A program made the position numbers and the translations under genes. This document shows, piece by piece, positions 1 to 6,299 of a stretch of DNA of 8,261 nucleotides. The stretch's first letter is position 1, and every line of letters starts with the position of its first letter. The notes beneath the pieces were generated by a model, which ran no database searches, was not told the DNA's origin, and saw only the letters and a program-made list of their open reading frames with translations. The stretch is from positions 1 to 8,261 of the forward strand of contig JAGHTM010000031.1 of NCBI GenBank assembly GCA_018065345.1, written 5' to 3'. The stretch is from Candidatus Enterousia merdequi. Lineage in GTDB: Bacteria; Pseudomonadota; Alphaproteobacteria; Rs-D84.

Positions 1-46
1 AAAAGCAATAGATTAAAAATAACGAATTAAAAAGCAGGAAAAAATT

Positions 47-559
47 ATGGAAGACAAAAAAGAAGTAAACATAGAAACAGTATCTGTAGAAGAAGAAAAA
101 ATAGAATTATCCAACGACAAACAAAGCGAAATTATCGAACAATTAAATTCTAAAATCGCAGAATTGAACGATAAATATTTACGTGTCGCTGCTGAACTTG
201 AAAACACACGTCGTCGTGCTTCTTTGGATATTGAATCTGTATCTCGTAATCGTGCTATGTCTGTTGCACAAAAAATATTGCCAGTTATGGATGCTGTCCA
301 AGCCGCATTAAAATTGTCCCCTGATGACGAAGGTATTAAAACAATGGAACACGCGATACAAAATGCTTTTGCGCAAATCGGTATTGTAAAAATAGAATCT
401 GTTGGACAAATCTTGAATCCACAATTTCATAATGCTATTCAAATGGTTGATAAACCAGATGAAAACACACCAACTAATACTATCATAGACGAAATGCAAA
501 CAGGTTATATGTTTGGTGATACAGTTCTTAGAACATCTATGGTTGTTGTATCTAAATAA
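47..559 (+). CDS. grpE: GrpE, nucleotide exchange factor of DnaK (Hsp70 co-chaperone)
   Basis: GrpE is a cytoplasmic homodimer that releases ADP from DnaK and so drives the DnaK/DnaJ folding cycle. The 170-residue length is typical. Residues 1-27 are acidic and probably disordered. Residues 28-95 form the long dimerising helix, including the family-typical run DKYLRVAAELENTRRR. The C-terminal beta domain that contacts the DnaK ATPase domain carries the family signature at 123-169: LNPQFHNAIQMV, then MQTGYMF, then VLRTSMVVVSK, closely parallel to the E. coli GrpE C-terminus. The ATG at 47 is preceded by AGGAA at 36-40, a good ribosome-binding site. The gene is followed at once by a terminator, and the next gene is on the other strand, so dnaK is not directly downstream. 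No CIRCE element lies in the 46 bases upstream, but the real promoter may be outside the window. The family call is secure. Confidence 0.97.
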   Translation: MEDKKEVNIETVSVEEEKIELSNDKQSEIIEQLNSKIAELNDKYLRVAAELENTRRRASLDIESVSRNRAMSVAQKILPVMDAVQAALKLSPDDEGIKTMEHAIQNAFAQIGIVKIESVGQILNPQFHNAIQMVDKPDENTPTNTIIDEMQTGYMFGDTVLRTSMVVVSK

Positions 560-563
560 AAAC

Positions 564-593
564 ACCGCCCTTAAAAAAGGCGGTTATTTTTAT
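564..593. terminator. Bidirectional rho-independent terminator between convergent genes
   Basis: ACCGCC (564-569) pairs with GGCGGT (579-584); two A-T pairs can extend the stem inside the loop. On the plus strand it is followed by a T-rich stretch (584-593), ending grpE transcripts 5 bases after the stop codon. On the minus strand the complement of the A-rich 555-562 region gives a second T-run, so it can also end transcripts of the convergent gene, whose stop codon (590-592) lies inside the plus-strand T-tract. Confidence 0.85.
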
Positions 594-1036
594 CTTCTTT
601 TCATAACACTTCTTAAAATTATATTATGTAAATCTTTTATACCTTTGTTATATTCTTTATCAGCCATATTCTGATTTTTCTTTGCTATGACTACTATATC
701 GTTTTCTTTATTCAAAGGTATTACATTATTTTCCATATATTGCTTACAAAGTTGTACGGTCTTTATTGCTTTATCCAACATTTTTTTATCGCGAACAAAG
801 GTTGTAATATTTGGTTGTGTTACAGATTTATAAGAAACATAAAAAGTTGGATATTCTTCATCCATATATTCTTCAAAAGCCATATAAACACACACACGTC
901 CAACATTTTGTAAGAAAACCTCTGTTCGTGTCATTTGTTTTTTATATCTTGTTGATACATTCATAACAGAAACATATGCTTTGTCTTTATTTGCAGCGAT
1001 TAAATCCAAGAAAAAAGATAATTGTATTTTGTTCAA
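590..1036 (-). CDS. Hypothetical protein, 148 residues, TTG start
   Basis: I do not recognise this protein. It has no signal peptide or membrane segment and is probably cytosolic, with mixed alpha/beta composition. A segment at about 40-75 is rich in Tyr, Phe and Glu (for example FEEYMDEEYPTFYVSYK), then comes a helical stretch (83-103), and the C-terminus is basic (ending SVMKRR). Two cysteines are present (49 and 97). The frame stays open up to a TTG at 1063, but the TTG at 1036 is preferred: AAAGGA (minus strand, 1049-1044) sits 7 bases before it, and a promoter candidate (1089-1062) would fall inside the longer version. It ends at the bidirectional terminator shared with grpE. It lies about 60 bases downstream of the choloylglycine hydrolase family gene on the same strand, so part of its transcription may be read-through. 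That it is coding is fairly sure; its function is unknown. Confidence 0.72.
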   Translation of the reverse strand: MNKIQLSFFLDLIAANKDKAYVSVMNVSTRYKKQMTRTEVFLQNVGRVCVYMAFEEYMDEEYPTFYVSYKSVTQPNITTFVRDKKMLDKAIKTVQLCKQYMENNVIPLNKENDIVVIAKKNQNMADKEYNKGIKDLHNIILRSVMKRR

Positions 1037-1049
1037 AATATATTCCTTT
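1034..1049 (-). promoter_or_regulatory. Ribosome-binding site and TTG start that set the 5' end of the 148-residue gene
   Basis: On the minus strand AAAGGA (1049-1044) is followed by seven bases and then TTG (1036-1034). No ATG in this frame lies near it, and the ATG at about 1072-1070 is in another frame. The upstream in-frame TTG codons at 1063 and 1060 lack comparable purine-rich spacing. Confidence 0.6.
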
Positions 1050-1065
1050 GTTACGGACAACAAAG
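1046..1065. repeat. Inverted repeat overlapping the leader of the 148-residue gene
   Basis: CTTTGTT (1046-1052) and AACAAAG (1059-1065) form a perfect 7-base inverted repeat around a 6-base spacer. It touches the candidate -10 hexamer on one side and the ribosome-binding purines on the other. It could be a regulator binding site or an RNA hairpin limiting access to the Shine-Dalgarno. Chance is also possible in DNA of this composition. Confidence 0.45.
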
Positions 1066-1089
1066 TAACACATTTATTCTTTTTGTCAA
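1062..1089 (-). promoter_or_regulatory. Candidate sigma-70 promoter for the 148-residue gene
   Basis: On the minus strand a perfect -35 box TTGACA (1089-1084) is followed by 16 bases and TACTTT (1067-1062). The -10 is weak but is preceded by TG one base upstream, an extended -10 pattern. The -35 begins 9 bases past the stop codon of the upstream hydrolase gene. Confidence 0.45.
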
Positions 1090-1097
1090 CAAATATA

Positions 1098-2174
1098 TCA
1101 ATTAAATTCTACGTCCAGAATTGGTCTGGTTTTATTATCGTCCAGAACATTTTTTTGATATTTTACTGTTTCAAAATTGATTTTATTCAAATCTATTTTG
1201 CGAATTATTGGATTATACATTGTTGTATAATACAATATGTTATTAGTCATATCTGTAACAGTTGTCCATTGTGTAGCAGATGGAATATCCGGCATTTGCG
1301 ATTTATCATTAAATTGAACGCCGATTGGTATTTTCATCGCTTCCATAATAGTAAATGCTTGATTTACCGCCATATCTGCATTTGACAATTCTGGTGAAGA
1401 TATTTGATAAAACGCAGCCCGAACAAACCTTGATGGGGGTGTCATATCGCCTGGCAAGCCTAACAAACCTGTTCCACGGCCAAAAGCAGACAATGTCATA
1501 TTTCCGAAATTATGTTTAGATATATCTCCTGGAACTAAATTAATATAATTATTCAGATTTTTTATATGCCAAGTATATTCTGGCGCATTAGTCAGAACAC
1601 CCAAAATATTTTCGTAAACCATTGGTAAACCATTCATATATTCTATAACTATTTGCCGTCCGTTTCTATCAGCAACACGCCAATGAAGATTTTCACCTCT
1701 GGAATCGGTTGCAACAACACGCACCCCACTCAAAGCGTCTATGACTTCATCAACTGTTTCAAAACCTCCTAAAATCCATGATACAAATTCTGTATCAGAA
1801 ATAGTCATATCTTTGTATTTTTTATCATATTTTGGATAAGATCCTGTTTTTGGAAAATAAAACAAACCAGCCGACAAGCCCATTTCATTCAAACCTTCAA
1901 GCACATAATCTTCGCCAGACAAACCTACATATCCGTAAAGAGCGGTATATTTCATACCGTCACTTGTTCCATCTGGTAATCGAGATTGTCTTTCAAAACC
2001 ACGCGGAACGACCATATAATCGCTTGATAAATTCCAGCCAGCCCATTCGATAGTTCGCGCAACAATATTCGCACCATCTTGTGATTTCAATGTAATTCCT
2101 GTACAAGAATTCGCCTGGTGATGAATCCCAACAATTGCCAGTATCATCAATAAATTATATATTTTTGTTTTCAT
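1098..2174 (-). CDS. Secreted choloylglycine hydrolase family protein (linear amide C-N hydrolase; bile salt hydrolase / penicillin V acylase type)
   Basis: This family of N-terminal-nucleophile enzymes cleaves linear amides such as conjugated bile salts, penicillin V or acyl-homoserine lactones. Residues 1-23 are a Sec signal peptide ending in ANS, and the next residue is Cys24, so signal peptidase cleavage itself would expose the nucleophile of a mature CTGI terminus. Other family residues are in place: Arg40 and Glu43 in ARTIEW (Glu where most members have Asp), Asn196 in LTNAPEYTW, and Arg249 in LPGDMTPPSRFVRAAF. The segment PRGFERQ and the run NEMGLSAGLFYFPKTGSYP resemble Gram-negative periplasmic members. 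A Tyr appears to occupy the position that is Asn in bile salt hydrolases, which leans weakly to acylase activity. The 358-residue length is usual. The frame opens at a GTG at 2210, but the ATG at 2174 starts a clean signal peptide; the Shine-Dalgarno is poor. Family is sure, substrate is not. Confidence 0.92.
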   Translation of the reverse strand: MKTKIYNLLMILAIVGIHHQANSCTGITLKSQDGANIVARTIEWAGWNLSSDYMVVPRGFERQSRLPDGTSDGMKYTALYGYVGLSGEDYVLEGLNEMGLSAGLFYFPKTGSYPKYDKKYKDMTISDTEFVSWILGGFETVDEVIDALSGVRVVATDSRGENLHWRVADRNGRQIVIEYMNGLPMVYENILGVLTNAPEYTWHIKNLNNYINLVPGDISKHNFGNMTLSAFGRGTGLLGLPGDMTPPSRFVRAAFYQISSPELSNADMAVNQAFTIMEAMKIPIGVQFNDKSQMPDIPSATQWTTVTDMTNNILYYTTMYNPIIRKIDLNKINFETVKYQKNVLDDNKTRPILDVEFN

Positions 2175-2225
2175 AATTTTTATTTTACGTAAATTCAAAA
2201 TAAAAACCACAGGAACGTATTCTGT

Positions 2226-2253
2226 ATAAAAAAACGCGAATAAATCGCGTTTT
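2226..2253 (-). terminator. Rho-independent terminator of the 156-residue gene, overlapping its stop codon
   Basis: AAAACGCGA (2231-2239) and TCGCGTTTT (2245-2253) form a perfect 9-base inverted repeat with loop ATAAA. Read on the minus strand the stem is followed by a run of seven T (2234-2228), the classical intrinsic terminator. The 3' side of the gene's TAA (2254-2252) lies in the stem. It separates this gene from the hydrolase downstream, which therefore probably has its own promoter in 2175-2225, although I could not identify a convincing one there. Confidence 0.88.
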
Positions 2254-2722
2254 ATTTTTGTTTCATTTGTTCTTGAATTTTTTGTAATAAAATGCGTCGT
2301 TCTTCTCTTTTATCAAGAGTTAAAGTAAATAACTGATTATTTTTTTGTTTTACCTCATTTATAAATTTAAACGCATGATATTGATCAGTTATATCGTCAT
2401 AACAACAACGCAAAACTGTTTGTTCTCTACCAAGAATAGATGACATATGTTCTTTTACTGGGACACAATTTTTTACAAATATATCTTTGATATATTGAAT
2501 TTTGCTAGTGTCATTAGGAATATAATAAAAATATGCTTTTCGGCTCAAGCGCGTGCGAACACATTCATGCAACTCAAAACATAATACAGCAATAGTTCCA
2601 ACATCTTCTTGGTTTATCGTTTTCTGGGAAGATTTAGTATTTTCTGTTTTTGTTTGGGCAACAGCATCCCTGTCTGTTTTCTTACTTTCAAAATAAGATT
2701 GTAAAGATTTTAATATATTCAT
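2252..2722 (-). CDS. Hypothetical protein, 156 residues
   Basis: I do not recognise this protein. It has no signal peptide or membrane span. Residues 1-41 start with a short amphipathic helix (MNILKSLQSYFESK) followed by a polar, Thr/Lys/Gln-rich linker. A compact core of about 42-125 contains strands such as TIAVLCFEL and AYFYYIPN and five cysteines (48, 54, 86, 106, 107), two of them adjacent. The C-terminus (135-156) is a charged helix (KREERRILLQKIQEQMKQK). The ATG at 2722 is preceded by AGG in a purine-rich stretch (minus strand, 2731-2723) and by a near-consensus promoter, so the start is well supported. The gene has its own promoter and terminator and so is a self-contained transcription unit. 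The helix, linker and globular-core layout is seen in many adaptor or inclusion-type proteins, but no function can be assigned. Confidence 0.85.
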   Translation of the reverse strand: MNILKSLQSYFESKKTDRDAVAQTKTENTKSSQKTINQEDVGTIAVLCFELHECVRTRLSRKAYFYYIPNDTSKIQYIKDIFVKNCVPVKEHMSSILGREQTVLRCCYDDITDQYHAFKFINEVKQKNNQLFTLTLDKREERRILLQKIQEQMKQK

Positions 2723-2751
2723 TTTTTTACCTATTTATTTACCAAACGTAA

Positions 2752-2780
2752 ATCATAGACAAAAAAATACATTTTGTCAA
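2752..2780 (-). promoter_or_regulatory. Near-consensus sigma-70 promoter of the 156-residue gene
   Basis: On the minus strand TTGACA (2780-2775), a 17-base spacer and TATGAT (2757-2752) match the consensus at 11 of 12 positions with ideal spacing. The predicted transcription start is near 2745, leaving a leader of about 22 bases that contains the ribosome-binding AGG before the ATG at 2722. This is the strongest promoter-like match in the window. It lies just after the autotransporter's stop codon. Confidence 0.82.
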
Positions 2781-2806
2781 TAATTTGTATTAAAAATATA
2801 TATTTA

Positions 2807-5800
2807 TTAAATTCCTAATCTGTGATGTATTTTGAACATCAATATAGATTCATTTCCAAAAACATCTGTATTATTAGGATTTACACGATAAATAAAGCCT
2901 ATTCCAGCATCTGTAAAATCGCCCAAAGATTGTTTATAAGAACCTGCGAATCTCATCTCACGATGCTGTGCCGACAAATCAATATATTCAATATGTTGAT
3001 TTGCTAATTCAACAGTATAGTTTCCGTCTTGTTCAACAACATTATAATCTGCATAATCATAACCCATTTTTCCACTAACAACAGACAAAGGCATAGATGC
3101 AGTAAAACTAAATTTATCTATATCTAAACCGAACGAATATGAATTTGATTTTATATCTGATAAATGAGATATGATTCCATCTTTAATATCGGCATTCGTA
3201 TTTGCAAAGATACCACGCAAAGATAAAGTTATTTTATCGGTTGGTTTATACATTGCAACCGCATCAACATATTGCGTGTTTCCACCACTTAAAGATAACA
3301 AGCCATCACTTTGCATACCTAAAACAGTATTTGATTCATTCATGTTTCCAAAAGATATATTCATATTAAATTTTTCGTTATTATACCCTGTTGCAACAGA
3401 TACACCATTTGCGAATCCAAGACGTCCAGGTTCAAATTGAGAAGATATAACAGGATCAGATTCTAAAAGATTTTCATCAGACACTTTTCCAGAAAACGCA
3501 CGTGTTCCAATAAAAAAATCACCAATTTTATATCTAGCACCCGAAGATACAGTATTTGATACCAATGCCAATAAGCCATTTGCACGACCGTTAAATCTTG
3601 ATTCTCCATCTGTTAAATAATGTTGATATTGCGCATCTAAATCATAATCTTCATTACTAAATGCGACGCGCAAATTATCTAAACCATTCATATTATCATT
3701 ATAAGCACGCTGAGACACTGCCATATCAAAAGTCATATTTCCAAATTCGCTATGACGATTACCAGTTGAATCAACATTAAAGTCAGACAAAACATCGCCC
3801 ATATAAAGTCCATGTTTGTTATCCGAATTCATTGTCAAAGTTGTATTAAACACGCGTGGCAAAGACACAGTCCCATCATTACTTTCAATAATATCATAAA
3901 AAGAGGTCTTGATGGCGCTTCTGTCTGTCAAAGAAAATACAGTTGAAGCACGTGAAGAATTATTAGATAACGCCTTGCTCCAATAAGCACTACCAGACGA
4001 AGATTCAATTTTATTTTTATCAGAAGAATAAAAATACACATTTGTTCCAGGTCGTGTAGCACGTTCAAGATTTATCATACCATATCCAAAAGCATTCTTA
4101 AAACTTTCAAGATATTGAGAGTTAGATGCACTTAAATCTGCAGGCAAAGAATATATTCCTTGGAGATAAGTTATCAATTCGTCATTTGTTTGCCATGCTA
4201 CCCCTGTATCTGGATTTATTTTCAAATAAGTTCCATCCGCCGTCAAAGCCAAAAGTAAAAATATTTCATTTGGATTCATATAACTAAAGGCACTTTTAAC
4301 CAGCGCAACAGAACCCGCCATAGATGCGGCTGCTTCTAAATCAGTTGTTCCAGGTGCAGCAAAACACCATGGATTTACGGCGCCATCATTACCTGTTCCA
4401 GTTAAACCACAAATACGTGAAGAATATAAAACATCCCCTTCTTTCCATGCCGATACTTCTAACAATCCGCCATCCGCAACATTATAATTTTCTATTGCGG
4501 CGCTTTGAGTTCCCTTAGTAGGTTTTACAGCAACCACTGTCATAAATAAATTTTCCATATCTTTATAAATAGCCGGCGCATAATTTTCAAAAGTAGCCAT
4601 TTGAGAACTTAATTTTAATCCATTAACATCAATAACGTAACGACCAGCCGGATTTACCAAAATTTGACTTTGATATTTTCCAAGATATTCATACGCCTTA
4701 TTCGCATAAAAAGAAGGCTTTTCAATTTCTGTATCGTCATTTACATTTGTGTTATATCTTTCATCTATCATACTTTGAAAACTTGTTTTTCTTGCAGTAT
4801 CTGTTTTTGCCAAAGCATCAAGAACTTTGGCATCATTTACTGTTTCATAAGTCAACGCACTTGATTCAGCATGCAAAGATAAATTAGCAACAACATTTGA
4901 AATATATTCATTTGCATTTTGTAATCTTAATGCTTCATATATGGCTTCATAGTTTTTATAATCAGATTCTCCTGATATACCAATTCCTGTTTTATACACA
5001 GTCAATTGTCCATTTGGCACAAAACCATAATAATCAGCTTCTGCACGTCCACCCGATTCCCAACCTGCAATTATTTTTGCTAGTTTAGTATCACTTTCTG
5101 TTGCAGAACCAAATACAGAACCAGAACCCGTTAAATCAAACGAAGTATCTTCCGTTAAATCTTCAGCTGTTGCACCAGATAAATTAAAATATTTATGTGA
5201 CATTTTTACAGAAGCATTAACAGCATCACGACATTCTTGGGAAAAACTTCCGTCTGCACTTGAACAAAGTGAGATTAATCTGTTTTTATCATCTTCATTA
5301 AACCAAAAAATTTCTCCATCAACAGCCGAAGTTCCTTCATCTCTATTTACCCCAGTTTCTGTAATCATTGCTACATTGACAGGTTTTCCACCATCAACAC
5401 TTTGTGCAAAAGGATATTTACTTAAATCAAAAACTTCTTTTGTTGTATCGTTTCTGACTATAGTTTTTCCAAAATACCCACGAACAAAAGCATCGTAAGC
5501 ATGCGAAACCAATAAATAATTAAAATTGTTTTTTGTCATGTCCGACAAATATTCAAAATCTTGTTGTTGTTCCCATACCTTGTAATCATCGGAACATTCA
5601 TCGCCATTACACCCAGGACCAAAAGGTAAATTTTGAGCAAACAACGCAGAAGTACTAGTAGAAGGTTTATCTGGATCACCATTATGATTTGGTCTATCAC
5701 CACTTGAACCAGAATTATCGTTTTTATTATCGCTGTCAAAAACATCTGTCAGCAAAGCAAGTCCTCCAACAACACCAGCAACCCCAACAGCAGACAAAGT

Positions 5801-6166
5801 AAGGATATGTGTTGATGACAGCCCACTAAAGAAACCAGAATCTTCACCATTCACAGCCACTTTTGTTTTTTGTTTATATTTTTTAATTTGTTTATCACAA
5901 TTCGAAGAATCCGCACCATACATCTGTAAAACTTGCACAGTTTTTTTATCATTATTCATAACCGCAGTACAAACCAAAGACAATCCCGTAGAATCAACAA
6001 AGTTTATATCTGCACCATTACTGATTAAAAACTGAATAGTTTGTGTATCACCACGACGCGCAGCAGACAATAATCTTGAAGCATTTTGAAAAGAGGAATC
6101 ACCTGCACCGAAAACAGTACACGGAACAACAAAAGCCGAAAGCCCTAAAAATCTGACAAACTTCAT
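2807..6166 (-). CDS. Autotransporter with N-terminal ankyrin repeats and a catalytically degenerate subtilisin (S8) domain
   Basis: The protein has 1119 residues counted from the ATG at 6166 (a TTG codon just upstream at 6169 is less likely). A signal peptide (1-21, ending VFGA) is followed by two ankyrin repeats (about 26-89, with RRGDTQTIQFLISNGADIN and a second TVQVLQMYGAD). A Gly/Ala/Val hydrophobic stretch (120-139) and an Asp/Asn/Gly/Ser linker (143-171) come next. Residues about 195-703 follow the layout of subtilase autotransporters such as NalP: VAMITETG, TKLAKIIAG, GFVPNGQLTVYK, a Cys586/WCFAAPG pair, ALVKSAFSYMNPNEI, and FGYGMINLERA. The catalytic positions are changed: Asp to Glu270, His to Ser358, oxyanion Asn to Arg509, Ser to Leu610. 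The last ~300 residues are an outer-membrane beta-barrel whose end (LSAQHREMRFAGSYKQSLGD...IYRVNP) matches alphaproteobacterial subtilase autotransporters. The frame is intact, so this is probably a surface or secreted pseudoprotease, not a decayed gene. Confidence 0.9.
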   Translation of the reverse strand: MKFVRFLGLSAFVVPCTVFGAGDSSFQNASRLLSAARRGDTQTIQFLISNGADINFVDSTGLSLVCTAVMNNDKKTVQVLQMYGADSSNCDKQIKKYKQKTKVAVNGEDSGFFSGLSSTHILTLSAVGVAGVVGGLALLTDVFDSDNKNDNSGSSGDRPNHNGDPDKPSTSTSALFAQNLPFGPGCNGDECSDDYKVWEQQQDFEYLSDMTKNNFNYLLVSHAYDAFVRGYFGKTIVRNDTTKEVFDLSKYPFAQSVDGGKPVNVAMITETGVNRDEGTSAVDGEIFWFNEDDKNRLISLCSSADGSFSQECRDAVNASVKMSHKYFNLSGATAEDLTEDTSFDLTGSGSVFGSATESDTKLAKIIAGWESGGRAEADYYGFVPNGQLTVYKTGIGISGESDYKNYEAIYEALRLQNANEYISNVVANLSLHAESSALTYETVNDAKVLDALAKTDTARKTSFQSMIDERYNTNVNDDTEIEKPSFYANKAYEYLGKYQSQILVNPAGRYVIDVNGLKLSSQMATFENYAPAIYKDMENLFMTVVAVKPTKGTQSAAIENYNVADGGLLEVSAWKEGDVLYSSRICGLTGTGNDGAVNPWCFAAPGTTDLEAAASMAGSVALVKSAFSYMNPNEIFLLLALTADGTYLKINPDTGVAWQTNDELITYLQGIYSLPADLSASNSQYLESFKNAFGYGMINLERATRPGTNVYFYSSDKNKIESSSGSAYWSKALSNNSSRASTVFSLTDRSAIKTSFYDIIESNDGTVSLPRVFNTTLTMNSDNKHGLYMGDVLSDFNVDSTGNRHSEFGNMTFDMAVSQRAYNDNMNGLDNLRVAFSNEDYDLDAQYQHYLTDGESRFNGRANGLLALVSNTVSSGARYKIGDFFIGTRAFSGKVSDENLLESDPVISSQFEPGRLGFANGVSVATGYNNEKFNMNISFGNMNESNTVLGMQSDGLLSLSGGNTQYVDAVAMYKPTDKITLSLRGIFANTNADIKDGIISHLSDIKSNSYSFGLDIDKFSFTASMPLSVVSGKMGYDYADYNVVEQDGNYTVELANQHIEYIDLSAQHREMRFAGSYKQSLGDFTDAGIGFIYRVNPNNTDVFGNESILMFKIHHRLGI

Positions 6167-6189
6167 CAAAATTCTCTCTTCTTTTTACA

Positions 6190-6219
6190 AGTTTATCATA
6201 AAACAAGATATTATGTCCA
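6190..6219 (-). promoter_or_regulatory. Weak promoter candidate for the autotransporter gene
   Basis: On the minus strand TGGACA (6219-6214) could serve as a -35 box with TAAACT (6195-6190, 18-base spacer) or GATAAA (6197-6192, 16-base spacer) as -10. TATGAT (6200-6195) is a better -10 but lacks a -35 at the right distance. A TATAAT at 6237-6232 is another possible -10. The real start site cannot be decided from sequence. Confidence 0.3.
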
Positions 6220-6253
6220 GACTTTTTACTTATTATATGGTTGCATTTTTCCT

Positions 6254-6282
6254 TTGCTTTAATTTGCGATTTTTGTTATACT
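6254..6282 (+). promoter_or_regulatory. Sigma-70 promoter candidate for the Cys-rich operon
   Basis: TTGCTT (6254-6259), a 17-base spacer and TATACT (6277-6282) give four and five matches to the consensus hexamers at ideal spacing. The predicted transcription start near 6289 leaves a leader of about 11 bases holding AAGAGAGA, just before the ATG at 6300. The promoter would lie inside the reading frame opened by the upstream ATG at 6213, which argues that the gene starts at 6300. Confidence 0.6.
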
Positions 6283-6299
6283 GGTTCGCAAGAGAGAAT

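Larger units (their letters stand above)
6171..6299. other. Divergent intergenic region with mirrored ribosome-binding stretches
   Basis: This region separates the autotransporter start (6166, minus) from the Cys-rich operon start (6300, plus). ATTCTCTCTT (6171-6180) and AAGAGAGAAT (6290-6299) are exact reverse complements, so both outward-facing genes carry the same 10-base purine-rich leader right before their ATG. It presumably serves as the Shine-Dalgarno for each. The rest is AT-rich and holds promoter candidates for both directions. Confidence 0.6.

Noticed and set aside
1..46. C-terminus of an upstream gene, or a CIRCE heat-shock operator before grpE
   Set aside because: All three plus frames hit stops within the first 30 bases, so at most a few residues of an unidentifiable gene could be present. 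No CIRCE-like inverted repeat is seen.
981..1385. Plus-strand open frame of 134 codons across two minus-strand genes
   Set aside because: It has an unnatural composition rich in Ile, Phe, Cys and Tyr, lacks a ribosome-binding site, and spans the antisense of two supported genes and their intergenic region.
2175..2210. GTG at 2210 as start of the choloylglycine hydrolase family gene
   Set aside because: It would add 12 residues before a clean signal peptide, and no ribosome-binding site precedes it.
4320..4327. Ser615 of the autotransporter (in AAASMAG) as a retained catalytic serine
   Set aside because: SMAG looks like the SMA of GTSMA, but using it would shorten the following helix by five residues. 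The ungapped alignment puts Ser615 at the His of the APH motif and Leu610 at the catalytic Ser. It is kept as a caveat.
2807..6166. Autotransporter as a pseudogene with decayed protease
   Set aside because: There are no stops or frameshifts over 3.3 kb, and the signal peptide, the landmark motifs around the active site and the whole barrel are intact.
6213..6299. Longer start (ATG at 6213) for the first Cys-rich gene
   Set aside because: It would place the signal peptide 30 residues inside the protein and would contain the likely promoter (6254-6282). The ATG at 6300 has AAGAGAGA directly upstream.
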